The translations under genes and the position numbers were made by a program. From the NCBI GenBank assembly GCA_005883365.1, contig VAXA01000007.1, positions 1-6,802 of the forward strand: 6,802 nt of DNA, written 5' to 3'. The notes below the pieces were generated by a model. The model did not search any database and had not been told where the DNA came from. It saw only the letters and a program-made list of their open reading frames with translations. Shown piece by piece: positions 1 to 6,717 of this stretch (its first letter is position 1; every line of letters begins with the position of its first letter). The stretch comes from Actinomycetota bacterium (GTDB lineage: Bacteria; Actinomycetota; Thermoleophilia; Gaiellales; Gaiellaceae).

Positions 1-1116
1 GTCCTCTGCCTCGAGAAGCGCGCGCGTCGAGCGCGCGAAGCTGAAGACGTCCTGCTCGCCCGCGCCGGCGAGGTCGACCGGGTTCGCCGTCGTGGCCGTC
101 GGCGGCAGCAGCTCGCGCAGCCCGGCCTGCGTGGGCTCCGCCAGCACCGGCAGCTCGATTCCGCGCCCTCCGAGGAGGTCGCTCGCGATCGCGCCGTAGC
201 CGCCGCCGTCGCTCACGACTGCGACCCGGCGCCCCCGGGGATGGTGCGGCGCTAGCAGCGCCTGCGCCGCGTCGACGAGCTCCCGCGGCGTGTCCACGAG
301 GTGGATCCCGCCCGCGCGACACGCTGCCTCGACGGCTTCGCGGCCGCTCGTCAGCGCACCGGTGTGCGATCGCGCAGCGCGGCTGCCCGCGGCGGTGCGA
401 CCAACCGTCAGCAGGACGACAGGCTTCCCCGCCGTCCGCGCCGCCTCGACGAAGGCTCGCCCGTCGCGGAAGTCCTCGCAGTAGACGCCGATCACCCGGG
501 TTCCCTCGTGCTCGCCGAGTGCGCCGACGAGCTCGGTGGCGTCGACGTCCGCCTGGTTCCCGATCGAGACGGCGCGCGAGAAGCCGAGACCGAAGTCCTC
601 GAGCAGGAGCCCCGTCTCGAGCAGGACGTTGCCGCTCTGCGAGACGAAGCCCACCGGCCCGGCCGGGAGCGGGTTCGACGCGAGCTGGAGCTCCGCCGCC
701 CCGTCGACGACGCCGAGGCAGTTCGGCCCGACGAGCACCGCCCCGGCGGCGCGCACCCGTTCGACGAGCGCCCGCTCGCGCGCCGCACCCTCCTCGCCGA
801 GCTCGGCGAAGCCCGCCGCGATCGCCACGAGCGCCCGCGCGCCGGCCGCGAGGGAGTCCGCGACCGCCTCCTCGAGCCGGTCCGCCGGAACGCTGAGGAC
901 GACGAGCTGCGGCGCCTCCGGCAGCTCGGCGAGCGAGCGATGCACGGGCAACCCGTGCACCTCGCCGCCGTTGCGGCCGACGAGGTAGACGCGTCGGCGG
1001 TGCGCTCCGAGTGCGGCGTCCCGCGCGAACCAGTAGCCCCACTTTCCGGGGTCGGCCGAGACGCCGACGATCGCGAGCGTCTCCGGCTCGAACAAAGGCG
1101 TGAGGTCGCGGCTCAA
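1..1116 (-). CDS. Acyl-CoA synthetase, NDP-forming (acetate-CoA ligase/AcdA-like), C-terminus cut by window edge
   Basis: Translating the minus strand from a TTG at 1116-1114 gives 372 residues with no stop before the left edge. The family makes acyl-CoA from an acid, CoA and ATP (ADP + Pi released), or runs in reverse to make ATP, through a phosphohistidine. The order is a CoA-binding Rossmann domain (LAIVGVSADPGKWG, about residues 14-27; GPNCLG at 130-135), then a succinyl-CoA-ligase-like part with FVSQSGN (157-163) and SHTGALTS (250-257), where His251 is the expected phosphohistidine. SDGGGYG (302-308) begins the next subdomain. The ATP-grasp part, if fused as in many homologues, lies beyond the window. 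The TTG start is chosen because it overlaps the upstream stop (TTGA, 1116-1113), fits the family N-terminus, and has no nearby in-frame alternative. No convincing Shine-Dalgarno is seen, so translational coupling is likely. The acid used is unknown; gamma-butyrobetaine, betaine or acetoacetate are guesses from context. Confidence 0.9.
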   Translation of the reverse strand, partial: MSRDLTPLFEPETLAIVGVSADPGKWGYWFARDAALGAHRRRVYLVGRNGGEVHGLPVHRSLAELPEAPQLVVLSVPADRLEEAVADSLAAGARALVAIAAGFAELGEEGAARERALVERVRAAGAVLVGPNCLGVVDGAAELQLASNPLPAGPVGFVSQSGNVLLETGLLLEDFGLGFSRAVSIGNQADVDATELVGALGEHEGTRVIGVYCEDFRDGRAFVEAARTAGKPVVLLTVGRTAAGSRAARSHTGALTSGREAVEAACRAGGIHLVDTPRELVDAAQALLAPHHPRGRRVAVVSDGGGYGAIASDLLGGRGIELPVLAEPTQAGLRELLPPTATTANPVDLAGAGEQDVFSFARSTRALLEAED

Positions 1117-2555
1117 GAGACGCCGATGGAGCGGCCGGCGCGCTCGGGTCGCGGCAGCGCCGCGTGTCGCCGTGTCAGCTCCGCGACTCGCGCACCGACC
1201 GGCTCGCGCGACGGGGCTGCGCGCCCGCTCCCGGTGTCGACGTGGAGGAGCATCTGCTCGGCGGTCGCGAGCGGGTCGGCCTCGCCGTCACGCAGCAGGA
1301 CATGGAACACGTGCAGGCGCTTGTCGTCCGAGTCGAGCACCTGCGTCGTCACGTGCACACGGTCGCCGGCCTCGAGCTGGCGCAGGTGCGAGAGGTGCGT
1401 CTCGACGGTGAAGTAGCTGCCGCCGCCCTCGAGGTAGTCGGAGTCGACCCCGAGAGCTGCGAGCAGCGCGTCCGTGGCGTCTGCAAAGAGGTCGAGGTAC
1501 CGGCTCTCGTGAACGTGCCCGTTGTAGTCGACCCACTCCGCCGGAATGCTTCGCACCGAACCTGCGCGCGCGGCGCCCAGCAACCCTCGCTCCCAGGCTG
1601 CGAGGGTCGCGCCGGCGGCCGTTTCCTCGGCGCGGAGGGCCTGCAGGAGCCGGACGAGCACCCGGTCCCGCAGCCGCTCGAGCTCGCGCGCCGAGAGCCC
1701 GCCCGCCTGTGCGTCCGACTGGGCGGCGATCGTCTCCACCAGCTCGTCGGTCAGCTTGGGAACGTCGGTCAGGTGCGTCCATGGCCACTCGAGCGCCGGC
1801 CCGAACTGGCGGAGGAAGTGGCGCATCCCCTCCTCGCCGCCGGCGATGCGGTAGGTGAGGAAGGTGCCCATGAACGCCCAGCGCAGGCCGGCGCCGTAGC
1901 GGATCGCGTCGTCGACCTCCTCGACCGTCGCGACCCCGTCGTGCACGAGCCAGAGCGCCTCGCGCCAGAGCGCCTCGAGCAGCCGGTCGGCGAGGAAGCC
2001 GTCGATCTCGCCGCGGACGACGAGCGGGTGCATCCCCACCGAGCGGAACACCGCCTGCGCGCGTTCGACCGTCTCCGGCGCCGTCCGCTCGCCCGCGCAG
2101 AGCTCGACGAGCGGGAGGAGGTAGACGGGATTGAACGGGTGCGCGACGCAGAACCGCTCCGGTCGCTCCATCTCCGCCTGCAGCTCGCTCGGCCGAAGCC
2201 CCGATGTCGACGAGCAGACGAGCGCGTCCGGCGGCGCGGCGCGGTCGGCCGCGGCGAGCAGCTCCCGCTTCAGCTCGACCCGCTCGGGCGCCGACTCCTG
2301 GACGAGCTCGGCTCCCGCGACCGCTTCCTCGAGCGAGTCGACGAGTCGCAGCTCTCCCTCCGGCGGCAGCGGCGCGAGCGTCAGCTGCTCAAAGGCGGTG
2401 CGCGCGTCGGCGAGCACCTCGGTGGCACGGGCGCTGGCGTCGGGCGCCGGGTCGTAGAGGCGCACGTCGCAGCCGTTGAGCACGAAGCGGGCCGCCCAGC
2501 CGGCGCCGATCACACCGCCGCCGAGCAGCGCGACCGAGCCCGGTCTAACGGACAC
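1113..2555 (-). CDS. L-carnitine dehydrogenase-like 3-hydroxyacyl-CoA dehydrogenase fused to hotdog (betainyl-CoA-type) thioesterase
   Basis: This is a 480-residue two-domain protein. Residues 1 to about 320 are a 3-hydroxyacyl-CoA dehydrogenase fold: NAD-binding loop [11 protein letters not shown] (10-20), SSTSG (115-119), catalytic-type His139 in AHPFNP (138-143), and a helical C-terminal half. From about 332 comes a 4HBT-like hotdog domain with [13 protein letters not shown] (341-353), where Asp343 is the probable catalytic carboxylate. Carnitine dehydrogenases fused to a thioesterase are known; the first domain oxidises L-carnitine to 3-dehydrocarnitine with NAD, and the second hydrolyses betainyl-CoA to glycine betaine. 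The gene is cytosolic and follows a BKACE gene, which would supply the step between the two domains. The GTG start overlaps the BKACE stop by 11 bases; only a weak AGG precedes it, so coupled translation is likely. Substrate identity is inferred from architecture and neighbour; a different beta-hydroxy acid remains possible. Confidence 0.88.
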   Translation of the reverse strand: MSVRPGSVALLGGGVIGAGWAARFVLNGCDVRLYDPAPDASARATEVLADARTAFEQLTLAPLPPEGELRLVDSLEEAVAGAELVQESAPERVELKRELLAAADRAAPPDALVCSSTSGLRPSELQAEMERPERFCVAHPFNPVYLLPLVELCAGERTAPETVERAQAVFRSVGMHPLVVRGEIDGFLADRLLEALWREALWLVHDGVATVEEVDDAIRYGAGLRWAFMGTFLTYRIAGGEEGMRHFLRQFGPALEWPWTHLTDVPKLTDELVETIAAQSDAQAGGLSARELERLRDRVLVRLLQALRAEETAAGATLAAWERGLLGAARAGSVRSIPAEWVDYNGHVHESRYLDLFADATDALLAALGVDSDYLEGGGSYFTVETHLSHLRQLEAGDRVHVTTQVLDSDDKRLHVFHVLLRDGEADPLATAEQMLLHVDTGSGRAAPSREPVGARVAELTRRHAALPRPERAGRSIGVS

Positions 2556-3444
2556 CGACCTGCAGGGCGAGCTTGTCGCGCACCTCGTCCGGCCCGAGCA
2601 CGCGCACGTTCATCCGCTCCAGGATCTCGACCGCCCGCGCCACGAGCTCGCCGTTCGTCGCGAGCCGCCCGCGCGAGAGATAGAGGTTGTCCTCGAGCCC
2701 GACGCGCACGTTGGCGCCGACGAGCGGCGCGAGGGCGACGAACGGCAGCTCCATCCGTCCGATCGAGAACGCGGAGTAGACGGCGTTCTCGGGCAGCCGG
2801 TTGACCATCGCGAGCAGCGTGCCGAGGTCGTCGGGCGCCCCGTAGGGGATGCCGGTGCAGAGCTGGATCAGCGGCGGGTCGTCGATCAGGCCGTCGCGAA
2901 TCAGCTCGTGGACGAACACGAGGTGGCCGGTGTCGAACACCTCGAGCTCCGGCCGCACGCCGAGCTCGCGGATCCGCGCCGCCATCGCGCGCAGCATCGC
3001 CGGCGTGTTGACCATCACGTAGTCGCCGCCGGCGGCGAAGTTCATCGTCCCGCAGTCGAGCGTGCAGATCTCCGGGCGCAGCTCCTCGACGTGAGCGAGC
3101 CGCTCGGCCGCGCCGGCCATGTCCGTCCCATCGGCGTCCGGCGGGAGAGGCGCCTCCTCGCCGCCCAGCACGAGATCGCCGCCCATCCCCGCGGTGAGGT
3201 TGAGGACGACGTCGACGTCCGAAGCCCGGATGCGCTCGACCGCCGCGCGGTAGAGCGCGGGATCGCGGGCGCCGCGGCCCGTGTCGGGGTCGCGGACATG
3301 GATGTGCGCGACGGCCGCGCCTGCGCGCGCCGCCTCGATCGCGGCGTCTGCGACCTGCTCCGGCGTCACCGGGACGTGCTCGCTGCGCCCGGCCGTATCC
3401 CCCGCTCCGGACACGGCACAAGTGACGAAAACTTCCCAATTCAC
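2545..3444 (-). CDS. Beta-keto acid cleavage enzyme (BKACE, DUF849), probable 3-dehydrocarnitine cleavage enzyme
   Basis: This is a 299-residue protein from a GTG at 3444-3442, about the normal family length. BKACE enzymes are zinc-dependent TIM-barrel proteins that condense a beta-keto acid with acetyl-CoA and release acetoacetate and a new acyl-CoA; the founding member is 3-keto-5-aminohexanoate cleavage enzyme (Kce). The zinc ligands are visible: His47 and His49 in AHIHVRD (46-52) and Glu251 in VGLEDN, with Arg247 and Asp252 nearby. [24 protein letters not shown] and YVMVNTP are motifs I associate with BKACEs in carnitine operons. The position of Kce Glu14, which holds the substrate amine, is Gly15 here, fitting a different substrate. 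The start was chosen because GGAGG sits 5 bases before the GTG and the family N-terminus ([12 protein letters not shown]) begins there; the upstream ATG at 3570 would run through the promoter and into the divergent gene. First gene of the leftward operon. Confidence 0.92.
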   Translation of the reverse strand: MNWEVFVTCAVSGAGDTAGRSEHVPVTPEQVADAAIEAARAGAAVAHIHVRDPDTGRGARDPALYRAAVERIRASDVDVVLNLTAGMGGDLVLGGEEAPLPPDADGTDMAGAAERLAHVEELRPEICTLDCGTMNFAAGGDYVMVNTPAMLRAMAARIRELGVRPELEVFDTGHLVFVHELIRDGLIDDPPLIQLCTGIPYGAPDDLGTLLAMVNRLPENAVYSAFSIGRMELPFVALAPLVGANVRVGLEDNLYLSRGRLATNGELVARAVEILERMNVRVLGPDEVRDKLALQVGVR

Positions 3445-3449
3445 GGCAT

Positions 3450-3454
3450 CCTCC
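3450..3454 (-). promoter_or_regulatory. Shine-Dalgarno for the BKACE gene
   Basis: The minus strand reads GGAGG followed by ATGCC and then the GTG start at 3444-3442. The 5-base spacing is good and fixes the GTG as the start. The ATG touching the GGAGG (3449-3447) is followed after one codon by TGA, so it cannot begin the protein. Confidence 0.85.
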
Positions 3455-3474
3455 GTTCGATATGCGAACTGCCG

Positions 3475-3504
3475 TTGCACATCCTGCGATGGACGTACCA
3501 TAAT
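3475..3504 (+). promoter_or_regulatory. Candidate promoter for the rightward acyl-CoA dehydrogenase operon
   Basis: TTGCAC (3475-3480), an 18-base spacer and CATAAT (3499-3504, 5 of 6 matches to a -10 box) precede the ATG at 3518. The predicted transcript start near 3511 would leave only about 7 untranslated bases, so the mRNA could be nearly leaderless, which is common in actinobacteria and fits the absence of a clear Shine-Dalgarno. The -10 overlaps the -10 proposed for the opposite strand. Confidence 0.4.
3490..3500. promoter_or_regulatory. Possible operator, TGGACGTACCA
   Basis: An imperfect palindrome (TGG-N5-CCA, extending to ATGG/CCAT) lies between the -35 and -10 of the candidate rightward promoter and at the proposed start of the leftward transcript. 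It resembles the FadR-subfamily GntR pattern TNGTNNNACNA with one mismatch. The regulator actually encoded next to the operon is IclR-type, so which protein would bind is unknown, and such a short site could be chance. Confidence 0.25.
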
Positions 3505-3526
3505 CGAGCGGAATCCGATGGTGCAA
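3497..3526 (-). promoter_or_regulatory. Candidate promoter for the leftward BKACE operon
   Basis: On the minus strand TTGCAC (3526-3521) is followed after 18 bases by TATGGT (3502-3497), which matches 4 of 6 bases of a sigma70 -10 box. Transcription would begin near 3490, leaving about 46 untranslated bases before the GTG, enough for the strong Shine-Dalgarno. The -35 part lies inside codons 2-3 of the divergent acyl-CoA dehydrogenase. This is a pattern match only; high-GC actinobacterial promoters are hard to call by eye. Confidence 0.35.
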
Positions 3527-4669
3527 AGCGCCCCCACGCCCACCGTCGATCTCGACGCGCTCCGCGCCACCGCGCAGGCGTTCGCACGTGACGAGATGCG
3601 GCCCGTGGCCCTGCGCTACGACGAGACGGAGGAGTACCCGCTCGACGTGCTCCGGCGCGCCGCAGGGCTCGGGCTCACGTGCTACGACCTGCCCGCGGAG
3701 CACGGCGGCGGCGGCGTCGAGAGCCTGCGCGACCGCTGCGAGGTGATCGAGGAGCTGGCGTGGGGCGATTCGCCCATCTTCTGGGTTATCGCGCAGGGCG
3801 GCTTCTTCGCTGGGCCGCTGCTCGCCCTCGGCTCGGAGGAACAGAAACGGCGCTGGCTGCCACCGCTCTGCAGCGCGGAGCCACCCGCCTGCGCCGTCGC
3901 GATCACCGAGCCGGAGCACGGCTCCGACGCGGCCGCGATCGAGACGACGGCCGCCCGCCATGACGGCGGCTACGTCCTCAACGGGCGCAAGACGTTCATC
4001 GGCAACGGCCACATCGCCGACCTCTGCATCGTCTTCGCCACCGTCGAGCCGGGCAGCCGCTCCCGCGGCATCACCGCGTTCCTGGTCGAGCAGGGCGACG
4101 AGGGCTTCGTCCGCGGGCCCCGGCTGCCGAAGATGGGCAGCCGCTGCTACCCCGCCGCGGAGGTTGCGTTCGAGGACTGCTTCGTCGCCGAAGACAGGCG
4201 CCTCGGCGGGGAGGGCGAGGGCTTCCGCGGCCTCATGTGGGTGTTCGACGTCGCGCGCGTGCAGCTCGCAGCGGGCGCGGTCGGGCTCGGGCGGGCCGCG
4301 CTCGAGCTCGCGGTGGAGCACGCGAAGGAGCGCGAGGCGTTCGGCCGCCCGATCCACGAGTTCCAGGCGGTCTCGTTCCGGCTCGCCGACGCGAAGCTGA
4401 AGCTCGACCAGGCGCGTCTGATGACGCGGCGCGCCGCGGACCTCGCCGACGAGGGGCAGCCCTTCTCGACGGAGGCCGCGATGGCCAAGCTCGCTGCGTC
4501 CGAGGCGTCCGTCTTCGCGACGTCCGCGGCGGTGATGACGCTCGGCGGAGCCGGTTACATCCGCGACTCGCTCGCACAGAAGTGGTACCGCGACGCGAAG
4601 CTCGACGAGATCTGGGACGGGACGAGCGACATCATGCGGCTCCTGATCGCCCGGAGCCTGTTCGCGTGA
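3518..4669 (+). CDS. Acyl-CoA dehydrogenase family flavoprotein with Asp at the usual catalytic Glu position
   Basis: This 383-residue protein has the full acyl-CoA dehydrogenase layout: N-terminal helical domain (1 to about 120), middle beta domain with TEPEHGSD (130-137) and [10 protein letters not shown] (155-164), and C-terminal helical domain with EREAFGRPI (271-279) and [16 protein letters not shown] (from about 358). The family uses FAD to introduce an alpha-beta double bond into acyl-CoAs and passes electrons to ETF. The catalytic base of MCAD-type enzymes (Glu in YEGT) aligns with Asp367 in WDGT. The alternative helix-G Glu of isovaleryl-CoA dehydrogenase aligns with Ala246, so Asp367 is the only obvious base. 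The start is the ATG at 3518; the in-frame ATG at 3281 would add 79 unlike-family residues across the promoter. First gene of the rightward operon. From context it may oxidise gamma-butyrobetainyl-CoA or act on crotonobetainyl-CoA; the substrate is unproven. Confidence 0.9.
   Translation: MVQSAPTPTVDLDALRATAQAFARDEMRPVALRYDETEEYPLDVLRRAAGLGLTCYDLPAEHGGGGVESLRDRCEVIEELAWGDSPIFWVIAQGGFFAGPLLALGSEEQKRRWLPPLCSAEPPACAVAITEPEHGSDAAAIETTAARHDGGYVLNGRKTFIGNGHIADLCIVFATVEPGSRSRGITAFLVEQGDEGFVRGPRLPKMGSRCYPAAEVAFEDCFVAEDRRLGGEGEGFRGLMWVFDVARVQLAAGAVGLGRAALELAVEHAKEREAFGRPIHEFQAVSFRLADAKLKLDQARLMTRRAADLADEGQPFSTEAAMAKLAASEASVFATSAAVMTLGGAGYIRDSLAQKWYRDAKLDEIWDGTSDIMRLLIARSLFA
4653..4656 (+). promoter_or_regulatory. 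Shine-Dalgarno for the TMADH-like gene
   Basis: GGAG sits 9 bases before the GTG at 4666, inside the last codons of the acyl-CoA dehydrogenase. Together with the GTGA stop/start overlap and the family N-terminus (RDPRYDVLFEP), it supports this GTG rather than an upstream in-frame start that would overlap the previous gene heavily. Confidence 0.65.
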
Positions 4670-6717
4670 GCCGAGACCCTCGCTACGACGTCCTGTTCGA
4701 ACCGGTCCGGCTCGGGCCGGTGACGGCGCGGAACCGCTTCTTCCAGGTGCCGCACTGCAACGGCATGGGGCACCGCGACCCGACCGCCCACGCCGTGATG
4801 CGGGGCGTCAAGGCCGAGGGCGGCTGGGCCGTCGTCTGCACCGAGGAGGTGGAGATCCACCCGACCTCCGATGTCGGCGGCTTCATCGAGGGGCGCCTGT
4901 GGGACGACGCGGACATCCCCGCGCACGAGCGCCTCGTCGAGCAGGTGCACGCCCACGGCTCGCTCGCCGGGATCGAGTTCGTGCACAACGGCATGGTCAG
5001 CGCGAACCTCTACGGGCGGATCCCGCCGCTCGGCCCGTCGAACCTGCCGGTCTCGGGCTACGAGCCGGTGCAGGCGCGGGCGATGAGCCGCGAGGACGTC
5101 GCCGACCTCCGGCGCCGCCACCGGCAGGCGGTGCAGCGCTCGCTGCGCGCCGGCTACGACCTCGTCTACGTCTACGCGGCGCACGGGCTCTCGACGCTCC
5201 AGCACTTCCTCTCCCGCCGCTACAACCTGCGGGACGACGAGTACGGCGGGACGCTCGAGAACCGCGCGCGCCTGCTGCGCGAGGTGCTCGAGGACACGCT
5301 CGCCGAGTGCGAGGGTCGCGCCGCCGTCGCGTGCCGCGTCGTGGTCGACGAGCTGCTCGGCGAGGAGGGGATCGAGCGCGCCGAGATCGAGCAGCTGTTC
5401 GCGCTCGCCGGCGAGCTGCCCGACCTCTGGGACGTGATGGTCGGCTTCTGGCCCGACGACTCGCGCACCTCGCGCTTCGCGCACGAGGCGTGGACGGAGG
5501 AGCACTTCCGCGGGATCAAGGAGCTCACGTCGAAGCCGGTCGTCGGCATCGGCTGGCTGACCTCGCCGGACACGATGGTGCGGCTGATCCGGGACGGCGT
5601 GATCGACCTGATCGGCGCGGCGCGTCCCTCGATCGCCGACCCGTTCCTGCCGCTGAAGATCGAGGAGGGCCGCCCCGAGGACATCCGCGAGTGCATCGGC
5701 TGCAACGTCTGCGTCACCGGCGACTGGACGTCCACCCCGATCCACTGCACCCAGAACCCGTCGATGGGCGAGGAGTGGCGGCGCGGCTGGCATCCCGAGC
5801 GCTTCCGGCCGGCCGGATCGGACGCGAAACTGCTCGTCGTCGGCGGCGGGCCGGCGGGCCTCGAGGCGGCGATGGCGCTCGGCAAGCGCGGCTACGAGGT
5901 CGTGCTGGCGGAAGCGGGCCGCGAGCTCGGCGGCCGCGTCCTCGGCGAGGCCCGGCTGCCTGGCCTCGCCGCCTGGATCCGCGTCGCCGATTACCGCCGC
6001 GGCCAGCTCGCGAAGCTGCCGAACGTCGAGGTCGCGCTCGAGAGCGAGGTGACGGCCGACGAGGTGCGCGGCTACGGCTTCGACCACGTCGCCGTCGCGA
6101 CCGGCGCGCGCTGGCGCGACGACGGGGTAGGACGCTGGCACACGAGACCGCTTGCCTTCGACTCCGCCGTCGAGACGCTGACGCCCGACGAGCTCATGGC
6201 CGGCCGCCGGCCGGCGGGAGAGCGGATCCTCCTGTTCGACGACGACCACTACTACCTCGGTGGCGTCCTCGCCGAGCTGCTCGCAGCCGAGGGGAAGCGG
6301 GTGACCCTCGTCACTCCCGCCCCGCGCGTCTCGGAGTGGAGCGTGAACACGATGGAGCACGTTCGCATCCACCGGCGCCTCGTCGAGGCCGGGGTCGAGC
6401 TCGCGACAGCGCAGGCCCTCATCGCGGTCGAGGGCGGAACGGCGCGGGTCGTCGACGTCTACACCGCGCGCGAACGGGAGCTCCCGCTCGACGGTCTCGT
6501 GCTCGTGACGGCGCGACTGCCGAACGACGCGCTCGCCCTCGAGCTCGACGCCACCGCGATCGGAGACGCGTACGCGCCGGGCACGATCGCCACAGCCGTC
6601 TGGGACGGACGCCGCTACGCGGAGGAGTTCGACGGCGAGCCTCCCGGCGACGCGGTGCCGTTCCGCCGCGAGGTGGTCGAGCTGGCGCCGCTCGGCCTCG
6701 AGGTCGCGGGGCGATGA
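4666..6717 (+). CDS. Trimethylamine dehydrogenase-family N-demethylase (FMN, 4Fe-4S; DgcA/dimethylamine dehydrogenase-like)
   Basis: This 683-residue protein aligns along its length with trimethylamine dehydrogenase (TMADH, about 729 residues). An old-yellow-enzyme TIM barrel (1 to about 340) carries Cys31 in QVPHC, matching TMADH Cys30, which bonds covalently to FMN. The Tyr/His/Asp triad is kept as Tyr170, His173 and Asp265. Cys343, Cys346, Cys349 and Cys361 are the 4Fe-4S ligands. A nucleotide-binding Rossmann region follows with VVGGGPAGLEA (391-401) and ATGARW (478-483). The family oxidatively demethylates amines, releasing formaldehyde and reducing ETF. The amine pocket is altered: TMADH Tyr60 is Glu61, Ser74 is Glu75, Trp105 is Val106, while Trp264 is kept as Trp262, so trimethylamine is an unlikely substrate. 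Relatives act on dimethylamine, dimethylglycine or N-methylproline. It starts at GTG 4666, overlapping the preceding stop by 4 bases. From context, dimethylglycine downstream of betaine is a reasonable guess. Confidence 0.9.
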   Translation: MSRDPRYDVLFEPVRLGPVTARNRFFQVPHCNGMGHRDPTAHAVMRGVKAEGGWAVVCTEEVEIHPTSDVGGFIEGRLWDDADIPAHERLVEQVHAHGSLAGIEFVHNGMVSANLYGRIPPLGPSNLPVSGYEPVQARAMSREDVADLRRRHRQAVQRSLRAGYDLVYVYAAHGLSTLQHFLSRRYNLRDDEYGGTLENRARLLREVLEDTLAECEGRAAVACRVVVDELLGEEGIERAEIEQLFALAGELPDLWDVMVGFWPDDSRTSRFAHEAWTEEHFRGIKELTSKPVVGIGWLTSPDTMVRLIRDGVIDLIGAARPSIADPFLPLKIEEGRPEDIRECIGCNVCVTGDWTSTPIHCTQNPSMGEEWRRGWHPERFRPAGSDAKLLVVGGGPAGLEAAMALGKRGYEVVLAEAGRELGGRVLGEARLPGLAAWIRVADYRRGQLAKLPNVEVALESEVTADEVRGYGFDHVAVATGARWRDDGVGRWHTRPLAFDSAVETLTPDELMAGRRPAGERILLFDDDHYYLGGVLAELLAAEGKRVTLVTPAPRVSEWSVNTMEHVRIHRRLVEAGVELATAQALIAVEGGTARVVDVYTARERELPLDGLVLVTARLPNDALALELDATAIGDAYAPGTIATAVWDGRRYAEEFDGEPPGDAVPFRREVVELAPLGLEVAGR

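Larger units (their letters stand above)
3475..3526. repeat. Inverted repeat TTGCAC ... GTGCAA spanning the divergent promoter
   Basis: Six-base arms TTGCAC (3475-3480) and GTGCAA (3521-3526) are perfect inverted copies. Just inside them ATC (3481-3483) pairs with GAT (3517-3519) if one base is bulged. The dyad centre is at 3500/3501, in the overlapping -10 region. The arms coincide with the two candidate -35 boxes, so the symmetry may simply be two mirror-image promoters or may be a pair of half-sites for a dimeric regulator. Six-base arms in so short a region can arise by chance. Confidence 0.4.

Noticed and set aside
301..1416. Plus-strand open frame of 371 codons opposite the acyl-CoA synthetase
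   Set aside because: Arginine- and glutamate-rich composition with no recognisable motif; the minus strand over the same bases gives a clear family protein. High GC makes antisense frames open.
1164..2804. Plus-strand open frame of 546 codons
   Set aside because: Lies antisense to the dehydrogenase-thioesterase fusion, low-complexity Arg/Ala-rich tail, no domain signature.
3441..3449. Two-codon ATG-CCG-TGA frame touching the BKACE Shine-Dalgarno, considered as a regulatory mini-ORF
   Set aside because: The ATG abuts GGAGG with no spacer, so initiation is unlikely; probably a by-product of sequence.
3281..3517. N-terminal extension of the acyl-CoA dehydrogenase from ATG 3281
   Set aside because: The extra 79 residues are antisense to the BKACE N-terminus and not dehydrogenase-like.
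3445..3570. Longer BKACE start at ATG 3570
   Set aside because: Would add 42 residues unlike the family, overlap the divergent gene and ignore the well-spaced GGAGG before GTG 3444.
2510..4357. Minus-strand open frame of 615 codons crossing the divergent promoter
   Set aside because: Antisense to the acyl-CoA dehydrogenase and out of frame with the BKACE; both real genes have convincing motifs and the frame has none.
4555..6372. Minus-strand open frame of 605 codons
   Set aside because: Shadow of the TMADH-like gene; its translation is Arg/Ala/Val-rich and lacks motifs.
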